DNA of 64,000 nt from contig OY759269.1 of the NCBI GenBank assembly GCA_963662155.1, positions 9,479,198-9,543,197 of the forward strand. Direction: 5' to 3'. Source of the DNA: Lamellibrachia columna. Taxonomy: Eukaryota > Annelida > Polychaeta > Sabellida > Siboglinidae. Each line of letters starts with the position of its first letter. Within the stretch, counting starts at the first letter, position 1. The translations under genes and the position numbers were made by a program. The notes under the pieces were generated by a model. The model did no database searches, had not been told where the DNA came from, and saw only the letters and a list, made by a program, of their open reading frames with translations. Positions 43,001-55,000 of the stretch are shown here, in pieces.

Positions 43001-46000
43001 TACGAGTCTCCAACAATGGTTTGTTGTCAATCTAAAAGTATACAAACATTATGCACTTTAGTTTATGGACATGGTCGTCAAAGTTGTATTATTATATTGA
43101 TTTTTACTGCCCTTATAATGTGGGCTGTCTTGTGTCTGAAGTATGTTCTGTCATTATTGTAAATATTTGCAACATCAAAAGTTATTGTAGCCAGGTTGTA
43201 GTATGCCCACATAATTACGAGATGATAAAGTGAATGTCACGTTTCAGTTGACCTGAGGGCAATCGGCCACGCAGACAAACCAATCATAGTGGACAGATCT
43301 CCACCTATTCCGGGGCTTGTTTATGATGGCGACAAGCTAAAAAAGGATATCTCCTTCCAGTCATCTTCCTCCCGATACTGCGCCAACTGGAACGGGTTTG
43401 GAGACCCAGAGAGTGGACTGAGTACGTTTCTAGAGTGGGAAAATAAGTTCAAATTATGGCGGTGTGACCCCTTTTTGTTGCTCACTACAGCAATTTGCAG
43501 AATGTTGATATCAGTAATTTTGTGTAAAAATTATTTAAATCAGTGAATTTGAATATTAAATTAAAATATGTTGGTTTATTCAAGTATAAACTGCACTGAA
43601 CTAGAAAGAAATTGTTAGCTATTGATACAAGGTTTCAGTGTTTGCAAAATAGTTAGAGATTATCAATCAGTTAATTGATAATTTATTTCCAACAAACAAA
43701 TTCATGATGACAAATTTAAAAATAGTTTGCAACATCTGGAATTTGTCTCACAAAGGTGGTGATCCGTGGGAGGGAGCAGTAGAGTTCTTGATTAGTCATG
43801 TCATTGTGCCATGACACGTTTAACATTTTCCGCAGAATTCTTGTGTAGATAGTATACTTAGAGGTATGCCACTCAGTGACTATTGTAATATTGATGTAAT
43901 GGTGTTTTATATTATTAATCAGTTCAAAAGTTGCACTGCACAATGCCTGGTTTGCTTTCAGCCAAATATGTAATCACCCTGGGGACGTCTGCTGGCTCAG
44001 ATGACATTGTACCTTACACACGACTGTCACACGATGTGACAAGTCAGTGTGTGGACGGCCTACACTTACAACACAAAGCTGTCTACTTTGTCAGTGTCAC
44101 CGCAGTCAACGGTGGACTCATTGAAAGGAACGTGACGGTGAACTCAGATGGAGGTAGGGTACAACTGTATGTACTTACAGGCATCAATGTCTCTATAAGC
44201 AATGGTTTATTAAATAAGTACAGCTGGGTCTAATGTGTTATTTATAGAACGTGTCACATTAAAATCTCTTTCACAGAAGTTATTCTCCTGTCTTCATCAT
44301 TCTGACTGACACAGACGTCATCCCACATTTGTTGCAGTGTACGTTGACCTGACACCCCCAGTGAAGGGTGTTGTGAAGGACGGCAAGGACCCCAATGAGG
44401 ATGAGAGGTACTCCTCAGAGGCGTCCACTGTTGCTAGTACCTGGAGGCAATTTTCTGACCCAGAATCTGGCCTAAAAAGTTATCTTGTCAACATATACAG
44501 AAAACCGGCAGGTAAACATATTATGTTATATTTCATGATTGCACACTTACTGTGCCTACTCACTGCAAATGAGAAATCCAGCAGTGTCATTCAACAGTTG
44601 CAGGTATCTAAGTTGCAAATCCAACTACACACAGAGAAAAACATAGCTCCATCTGTCAATTCTCTGGAGAGACGTCACACCCACCCTCATAGACCCTTAA
44701 TGTTTTAGGTCCTAGTAGCAGGGAGGTTTTACTACACACAGAGAAGAACAGCTCCATCTGTCAATTCTCTGGATAGACGTAATGTCCATTCTAGTAGACC
44801 GTTCATGTTTTAGGCCCCAGTAGCAGGGAGGTTGTTCTACTTACAGTACAGAGAACATAGCTCCATCTGTCAACTCTCTGGAGAGACATCACATCCATCG
44901 CAATAGACCCTTAAAGTTTTAGGCCCCAGTATAGCAGGGACGTTGTACTACACACAGAAGAATATAGCTCCATCTGCCAACTCTCTGGATAGACAACACT
45001 TCCATCCTGATATACCCTTAATGTTTAGGCCCCAGTAGCAGGAAGGTTGTACTGCACACAAGAAGAACATAGCTCCATCTGTCAACTCTCTGGATAGACA
45101 TCACTTCCATCCTGGTATACCCTTAATGTTTTAGGCCCCAACAGCAGGGAGGTTGTACTACACACAGAGAAGAACATTGCTCCATCTGTCACCTCTGGAT
45201 AGACATCACTTCCATCCTGATGTACCCTTAATGTTTTAGGCCCCAACAGCAGGGAGGTTGTACTACACACAGAGAAGAACATTGCTCCATCTGTCACCTC
45301 TGGATAGACATCACTTCCATCCTAATAGACCCTTAATGTTTAGGCCCCAGTAGCAGGAAGGTTGTACTACACACAGAGAAGAACATAGCTCCATCTGTCA
45401 ACTCTTTGGAGAGACAAATTCACATCCATCCTAATAGACCCTTAATGTTTTAGGCCGCAGTAGCAGGGAGGTTGTACTACACACAGAGAAGAACATAGCT
45501 CCATCTGTCAACTCCCTTGAGAGACATCACTTCCATCTGCACCACGGTGACTTCGTCCGTGTCGATGTGACAGCAACAAACAGAGCCGAGACAAACAGCT
45601 CGGTGACATCGGACGGAGTGACAGTAGATCTGACAGACCCTAAGATGTTGCAGCTTGTTGATGGTGACAACTTGCAGCGTGACATGGAATACACTGTGAG
45701 TGTGACGGTGTCTCTGGCAAGGAGTTCAAGGCTGTAACACTAACAGTGTATACTAATTATAGGTGTTCATTGTTTCCAATTTAATGGAATGGATTGAGTT
45801 CTTTTTCTTGCAATGTGATATTTGACGAAGGCCGAGTAAGTCTGCTGTAATGTCAAAGAATAAAAAAATTCTCGTGAGTAATTATAATTTAAATGTTTCA
45901 AGGTGATAAAGTTTATACAATGTATTTAATTAACTTGTCCATTGCTGAACTGTCTGATAAATTGTCTTCTCTCGAAGGACTCGACCACTCATTTGACATC

Positions 46001-49000
46001 TTCCTGGTCATTCGTTGACCCAGAGTCGGGGATTGACCACTACAAAATATCAGCATATGAAATGGACCATGGCAAAACGACTATGATTTATCCCACCGGG
46101 TCAGTGTAGCTGTTTGTACTGGTTAGTCTTAGTGTAGCAGTAGCTGTTGTTGATGTTTACATTTGTAAAGTGTTTACTGGTTTCTTTTTTCTCTTTTATT
46201 CTTTTACGCCACTATTGAGTAGACTCTACATAGAAATAAATTGCTAGAAAGTAGATATGTTTGTATTCTCACCATCTGTGACATGTCTTATATAGAAACA
46301 AGAGGCAGAATACCAATCACAGCAGCTTGTTTTGACAACAGACATGATGAACTGATTATTGTGGGTTCTATGAATCATTTAAATGAGTGTAGATATGAGA
46401 TCTGGGTGCAATGAATGCAGACGTAACCTTTTATCTTAAAATGTGATTGTACATCACTGATGAAATAGGAAGCTGGAAGATGTCAAAACCGCTTTCCCCA
46501 CTTTTGGCATTATATTATATGAACACGGGGGTTTGTCCCCTAATAGTTGGTGTTCATGGGGTTTTCTGCAAGGACAGGATTCCTGTTTCTTCATCGGTAT
46601 TCTTGTTTTGTTATTATATAGCTTAGCAAAATGGCCCCACCTGTTTGTAATTAAATTAGTGTTTTACTGGTGGAATGTCTGTATTCTTTGCATATGTTAC
46701 ATGTTCATGACGACTTTTTGATGTATATATGTTATCGTCATGCTTGTAGGAATGTCGGCTCTGAGAAACTTGCCACGCGGGGCTGTATTTGTGTTCAGTT
46801 CCTGCCTGGTTTGCTTTGAAGAGCTCACAGTCCTGTTAATGTTCTTCCCAAAGTGGCTGTGTGATAAGCAGTCCACTTTGTAATAAAAAAGTCATTATTT
46901 GGCCCATTTCAGTTCTATACTACATTGGACTTGCGTTGGTTATTGCATAAGTAACCTATTGGCTGACTTATTACATACGCATTCAATAGCAACACTGTTA
47001 GCTGTGAGTGCTGCTCAATCACACATTGCTGTAAATCGCTAGGTCTAGGTGGAAGATTGTGCCAGCCAGCGCCACCTCGTGGACAACAGATGAGGCTCTG
47101 AGTCTGAAGATCGGTGCACGTTACAAGATGCGTGTGACGGCCGTGAATGGGGCAGGGCTTGCCGCTGTCCACTACACCAACGGTCTGTTAGTTGACCCAA
47201 CACCACCAAAGGTATGGTCATTGTCTTATATCAGTATCTAGTCCAAGTGAACGGGGCAGGGCTGGCCGCTGTCCACTACACCAGCGGTCTGTTGGTTGAC
47301 CCAACACTACCAAAGGTATGGTCAGTATTGTCTTATACGAGTACCTAGTCCAAGTGAACGGGGCAGGGCTGGCCGCTCTCCACTACACCAGCGGTCTGTT
47401 AGATGACCCAACACCACCAAAGGTATGGTCATTATTGTCATATACTCTTGAGTGCCAAATAAACGTATAGGCCAAATAACAGTATAGGGTGGCAAATCGG
47501 TAAAATTTAATAATAGTATAGTGCCGAATAACAGTATAAGGGGGGGACAAATTGTTCAAAACAAATAATAGTACAGTGCGAAAAAGTCACTAGTATATTT
47601 GTCTTTTTTAGCGCCGAAGCAATTTTTTACTCGACGTGAAGCCAAGGCGTCCCTAGAAAACTACGTGGATTGCAGAGTATTTTGTTTTTTTCTGCTGAAT
47701 ATGCATAAACTTTATCGGAGAATATAGGCTGGCACAAATGTTAAAATTTAATAATAGTATAGTGCCAAATAAGGTGTGTATAGTGTGGCATTTTTCATCA
47801 AATAAATACGCATATAGGGACGTTTATTCAGCACTCTAAAGTATCAGTATCTAGTCCAAGTGAACGGGGCAGGGCTGGCTACTGTCCACTACACCAACGG
47901 TCTGTTGGTTGACCCAACAACCAAAGGTATGGTCATTATTGTCATATATCAGTATCTAGTAAAAGTGAATGCGGCAGGGCTGGCCACTGTCCACTACACC
48001 AACAGTCTGTTAGTTGATCCTGCACCACCAAAGGTATGGTCATTATTGTATATATAGTCACAGGTGTCACATTAAACCAGTTCAACTAACCAAGCATATC
48101 ATTGCAATTATTGTAAAAAGTGACAAGACACAATTTGATAAACATTGTTTAGTTTCATATTGGATTAACAGCTATTGAAAAATATATATACCCCAAAATT
48201 AGTCGCTCTACTGCTATGATATGATGGCACAGTTGTAAACCGGTTTCATCCATTCAGTTGTACAGCTGAATACCTGACAAAACTCTGATGGAATTACATG
48301 AATGAATACATTTTGTGCATAGGTTGAGGCATTGCTGAATTCTTCCCAATGAAGTCAAATTATTTGGTGTTTCAGCAAACAGATATAAGAGTGGGTGTCT
48401 AACAGACTGTCACTGGCCCCAGGAATGTGACACTGTGCCGATGTTAACGATTTGAATTTGCTTCATAACAAAAACATGTATTCTGGAGGCATATGGACTT
48501 TTACAGTAGTGGAAATATTAGGAGCTCTCCAATACATATATGTCTGCTTAAGTGCTATATTTTGCTTGTAACTGCATAGAGTGTACTTTTCATACACATG
48601 ACACCATTGTAGATGATGTTCTACTGTTGTATTTATAGATGTCATTTGTGCATGCGGGCACCCTCTTGGGAGAGTCTGAGGAACTAATTGATGGCTACGT
48701 TGTTCACAATGATGAAAATGGCATCCAAGCCTCATGGGGAGCCGTGGATGGCGAGAGTGACATCAGTGAATACTATGTTGGCATAGGGACGGCACAAGGT
48801 AAAGATCATTGTATATGCAGCTTGGTTTCATGCAGCTCGTACACTTAACTTATAAAAATGATATGATATAATAATAATATGAAACTAATAAGACATATAG
48901 ACATGTACATGCAAATCCTATTAAGAAAATGTTTTTTGTTCATGACTACCCTAATCCTTGAAAAGCACTAAACATAATCATTAATAATCTAAGACAATTA

Positions 49001-52000
49001 ATTATTTTTATTATTATTTGCTCTGAATTAGGCATACACATATGGCTGCTACATATTAGAAATGTGAAATGTGACAGTAGCTAGACAACATGCAGGGCTC
49101 ACTGCAGAGTGCTGATGCTAACTTGGGTACATACCAGGTATTCTAATTCTGGTACGTCATAAGGAACCAATATTGGCTATAGTCTACGACGGGGTGAGTG
49201 CGCATGAAGTCCATTGGCTATGCAGGCCACAGGATAGGCGGCTGAATTCGCCTACTGTTCCAGCCCAAACTTGAAGCTCGCTTAGTTGGTTCTATTCAAG
49301 TATTGTCTTTACAAAATAAGAGTTTCTGAATTGATCTGTGTGGGCTACAAAGCACCTGGAGTTATTGTTTTGATGTCTTTCAACGGTATTAACAGTCACA
49401 CAATCTGTAAAACGTTTCGGCTGTATTTGTCTTTTGTTTGGTTTTTGGGAACAAAGAAATTTATCAGGAGGTATGGCCAGCACAGAGGCCTCAACTACTC
49501 TGAACATGAATTTTAAATCGCTGATCTCGCTGTCCATACTTGAAATATGTGTTGGTGACTGTGTGTTGAATTCACTGTTGCACTGGCTTTAAGTATTTCT
49601 TTGTGGTAATGTCAATGTATGTTCAACATCATGCATAATGTTTTTCTCTTTACTGTGGGATTCCAAACTTTCATGCTTTCATTGAGGTAGTCATGACAGT
49701 AAATCCCCGTCCCTCTCTCACATTGTAGGACAAACAGATGTGCTGGCATTTCACAGCGTGGGACTGTCACAGGACGGTTACATTGACAAGGTGTCCTTGG
49801 CTTTGACAAATGCTGCGACCAACTCTCCTGTTTACTACATCATAGCGAAGGCAGTGAATGGAGCCGGCAGAGAGAGCCATCTTATGTCTTCGCAGTGAGA
49901 ACCTTCATCATTGCAGTTTACTACTGTAAAATTGTAATGTTACATCAGTGTAAATTAAAGTAACAGCAACACATTTCACTAAAATAATGATGAGCTGATT
50001 TTTTATGAATGAATGGATTTATTAAATAAAACACATTTACATAATTTATACAGTACATAACACTAATTGCAATTTGTCGAAAAAGGGTAAAAAGAAGTGT
50101 AATACTTATAAAGTTTACCGTTATAGTAATTTAACTTAGTAACATATCTAGAATAAAATACTTGATTGAACCTATAACTACTGTATGCATTAGAGTGCCA
50201 TTATTGTCAAGACTCAAAGTGCAACAACACAATTTACATGTATATTCATAGCAGGTCAAAAGAAAATATTGGAACATAAATTGAAACCCTTAATAACAAT
50301 CTAAAATAACAGTCTACAATATTTCTAAAAAATTTACATTCGACTGATCATTAATTTAGCTTACAGTAAGATGATAAACGCAATAACTGATGTTTCTAAT
50401 TTTCCACAAAAAAATGGTTGAGAACTTAGCACATAACTATTCAATACTTTTGAACTGATGAACACTTCTATATAACTAGTTTCAATTGGTTTGGGAAATA
50501 TGTGTCATTTAGAACTTTAGAGTGAAATAGGTTTCTGTTCGGAAGGTTTTTAAAAAGAAATTGTTTATTAGTATAAACATAACTTGTCATCACCAACTTT
50601 GGTTTAATACACTTGAAGTTTGCAAACAGTTTTAGATTTCTAATGATTGCAAAACATTAATTTTAATTAAACAGCTGCTTGGTGTAGCATTAAATGTGTG
50701 ATTTACTGTTGCATTTATTGATGCAGTTATTTACTGTACATTTAAATCGTGTAGTGCCATCAAGTATTAAATAAGTGTTCATTGTATGTTGTAGTGCCAT
50801 CAAGTATTAAATACGTGTTCATTGTATGTTGTAGTGCCATCATATATTAAATAAATGTTCAGTGTATGTTGCAGTGCCATCAAGTATTAAATAATTGTTC
50901 AGTGTATGTTGTAGTGCCATCAAGTATTAAATAAGTGTATGTTGTAGTGCCACCAAAGTATTAAATAACTGTTCATTGTATGTTGTAGTGCCATCAAGTA
51001 TTAAATAAGTGTTCATTATATGTTGTAGTGCCATCAAGATGGTGCCTGGAGATGTGGCTGGTGTGGTCAGTGATGGACCGGACACTCAGCTGGACATTGA
51101 CTACAAAATGGACAAGTCTGAGGTGACAGTGACCTTCAGTGGCTATGAGAGTGAGAGAGACGGCGTGGCTCACTATCAGTGGGCAGTTGGCTCGGCTCCA
51201 AGACTTGATGACGTCATGCCATACTCGTATGTCAACCTGATCGAGGAGGATGGTGGCACAGATGGAATGCTGGGTAAGATGACACAGACTTTACTGTGCA
51301 TTAAATCATCTCTTTTAAGTGACATAAACAGTGAAATCAAATTAAACCAGCAGGATTATTTTTGTTTCTCTTGCTTAATTATCAGACATAAAAAATTATG
51401 TTAGACCATGTCTCACATTAAATAATTAATAAGGAATGGAAATGTCATGACTTCATACATTTGGTATTTTTTACTAGAATTTGTATTGTTATGGTTATTG
51501 CATATTAAACCAAATCTTGAATCAAACAGCAAATGTATTTTTTTATTTGCAAATTTTTTTATGAAATAACATACTTACTGTGACCTTTGCATGCAGGTGT
51601 TGGCAGTAATGGCAAGGGTCAAGGTCAGGTGGCGCTGTCTGCTGAGGTCAAGTACTACACGACAGTACGTGCAGTGACGGGAGCTGGGGGCGTGCTTGAG
51701 TCTGCCTCTGATGGCTTCCTGGTCGATGTTACTGCACCAGTCCCTACCATCAAGTCTGTCGGAGGCAGAGCATTCAATCTGACTGACATGGTTACAACTA
51801 CAGCCGTGCTGTACCAGAAAGAGGTTGACTCGTTCAACGCGGCCTGGGACGTCAACGATCCAGAGAGTGGCATCACAAACGTGTGGTTTCATATGGGCAC
51901 ATACCCAGGTAGGGAGACATGGTGGGGGTTGGGTGGCAGTACCCAAGTAGGGAGACATGGTAGTGGTTGGGTGGCTGCACCCAGGTAGGGGGACATGGTG

Positions 52001-55000
52001 GGGGTTTGGTTGCAGTACCCAGGTAGGGAGACATGGTGGGGGTTGGGTGGCTGTACCCAGGTAGGGAGACATGGTGGGGGTTGGGTGGCTGTACCCAGGT
52101 AAGGAGACATGTTGGGGGTTGGATGGATGTACCCAGGTAGGGAAACATGGTGGGGTTGGGTGTCTGTACCCAGGTAGATAGACATGGTGGGGGTTGGGTG
52201 GCTGTACCCAGGTAGGGAGACATGGTGGGGGTTGGGTGGATGTACCCAGGTAGGGAGACATGGTGGGGGTTGGGTGGCAGTACCCAAGTAGGGAGACATG
52301 GTGGTGGTTGGGTGGCTGCACCAAGGTAGGGAGACATGGTGGGGGTTTGGTGGCAGTATACAGGTAGGGAGACATGGTGGGGGTTGGGTGGCAATACCCA
52401 AGTAGGGAGACATGATGGGGGTTGGGTGGCAGTACCCAAGTAGGGAGACATGGTGGGGGTTGGGTGGATGTACCCAGGTAGGGAGACATGGTGGGGGTTG
52501 GGTGGCAGTACCCAAGTAGGGAGACATGGTGGTGGTTGGGTGGCGGCACCAAGGTAGGGAGACATGGTGGGGGTTTGGTGGCAGTACCCAGGTAGGGGGA
52601 CATGGTGGGGGCTGGGTGGCTGTACCCAAGTAGGGAGACATGGTGGGGGTTGGCTGGCTGTACCCAGGTAGGGAGACATGGTGGGGGTTGGGTGGCAGTA
52701 CCCAAGTAGGGAGACATGGTGGGGGTTGGGTGGATGTACCCAAGTAGAGAGACATGGTGGGGGTTGGGTGGCTGTACCTAGGTAGGGAGACATGGTGGGG
52801 ATTGGGTGGCAGTACCCAAGTAGAGAGACATGGTGGGGGTTGGGTGGCAGTACCCAGGTAGGGAGACATGGTGGGGGTTGGGTGGATGTACCCAGGTAGG
52901 GAGACATTGTGGGGGTTGGGTGGCAGTACCCAAGTAGGGAGACATGGTGGTGGTTGGGTGGCAGTACCCAGGTAGGGAGACATGGTGGGGGTTGGGTGGA
53001 TGTACCCAGGTAGGGAGACATGGTGGGGGTTGGGTGGCAGTACCCAAGTAGGGAGACATGGTGGGGGTTGGGTGGCAGTACCCAGGTAGGGAGACATGGT
53101 GGGGGTTGGGTGGATGTACCCAGGTAGGGAGACATGGTGGGGGTTGGGTGGCAGTACCCAGGTAGGGAGACATGGTGGGGGTTGGGTGGATGTACCCAGG
53201 TAGGGAGACATGGTGGGGGTTGGGTGGCAGTACCCAGGTAGGGAGACATGGTGGGGGTTGGGTGGCTGTACCCAAGTAGAGAGACATGGTGGGGGTTGGG
53301 TGGCTGTACCCAGGTAGGGAGACATGGTGGGGGTTGGGTGGCAGTACCCAAGTAGGGAGACATGGTGGGGGTTGGGTGGCAGTACCCAGGTAGGGAGACA
53401 TGGTGGGGGTTGGGTGGATGTACCCAGGTAGGGAGACATGGTGGGGGTTGGGTGGCAGTACCCAAGTAGGGAGACATGGTAGTGGTTGGGTGGCTGCACC
53501 AAGGTAGGGAGACATGGTGGGGGTTTGGTGGCAGTACCCAGGTAGGGGGACATGGTGGGGGCTGGGTGACTGTACCCAGGTAGGGAGACATGGTGGGGGT
53601 TGGGTGGCTGTACCCAGGTAGGGAGACATGGTGGGGGTTGGGTGGCTGTACCCAGGTAGGGAGACATGTTGGGGTTGGGTGGCAGTACCCGCGTAGGGAG
53701 ACATGATGGGGGTTGGGTGGCTGTACCCAGGTAGGGAGACATGTTGGGGGTTGGGTGGCTGTACCCAGGTAGGGAGACATGTTGGGGGTTGGGTGGCTGT
53801 ACCCAGGTAGGGAGACATGGTGGGGGTTGGGTGGCTGTACCCAGTTAGGGAGACATGGTGGGGGTTGGGTGGCTGTACCCAGGTAGGGAGACATGTTGGG
53901 GTTGGGTGGCAGTACCCGGGTAGGGAGACATGATGGGGGTTGGGTGGCTGTACCCAGGTAGGGAGACATGTTGGGGGTTGGGTGGCTGTACCCAGGTAGG
54001 GAGACATGTTGGGGGTTGGGTGGTTGTACCCAGGTAGGGAGACATGGTGGGGGTTTGGTGGCAGTACCCAGGTAGGGGGACATGGTGGGGGCTGGGTGGC
54101 TGTACCCAAGTAGGGAGACATGGTGGGGGTTGGGTGGCTGTACCCAGGTAAGGAGACATGTTGGGGGTTGGATGGATGTACCCAGGTAGGGAAACATGTT
54201 GGGGGTTGGGTGGCAGTACCCGGGTAGGGAGACATGATGGGGGTTGGGTGGCAATGTATAAGTTGCAACAACAACCAGTGTTTGCATTTTAAATCATAGT
54301 AATTTAACAATTCAATATAAGTTTGCACATTTACCATTTTGGAAAAGCCCTTTATAATTGTTTGGAATTAATTACGTGGAATGAGATTTTTCATGAATAA
54401 TAATGAAATCTTCACTCAATAAAAATGGCAGTGACTATTGATGTTCCGACCGCAGTGGTGACTATTTTGTTTGTTACCATAGAAATGGGGGTCTGGCGAA
54501 AAAAGTTAATTAATATTATTATACTTACACTCAACATCATAGGGTGAAGAAATTATCAGAATTATTCAAATTAAATAAATTTATATAATTAAAATAAAAC
54601 CCTTAGTCTATTGTGATTATGCTACAGATGCTGCAGACATTCACCATTCAACGTGGGTGGGCAATGTGACTAGTTTAGAGAATGGATACCTGTCGCCTGA
54701 CAGAGATGGGGTGCCCAACATTCTCACCCTTGACGCTGCTAATGGGGTATGTTTATTTGTAGTCTCCAAGCTTATGATTGCTATGCCCTCTAGAAAACAA
54801 AGTATGTTGTGAACCACCTGATGTTTTTACGAGTTGTCATTTTATAAAGTCAACTCTGTCAGGGCAAGTGTTTTCTGATGCAAAGGCAAATTTATTTTAA
54901 TTAATTATCGATTAATTTTGACCTAGTAGTTGTGGTTCCCTAACATTGTCCCTATCAAGTTATATTAAACTATTGCAATATGGTGTACTGCTTGCGCAGC

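Noticed and set aside
51575..54337. Minus-strand open frames of 380 to 804 codons rich in P, T, H and L-G-T
   Set aside because: They are read entirely through the 38-bp array. Several frames are open at once and the unit holds the exon 35 donor on the other strand. There is no promoter, domain or splice context.
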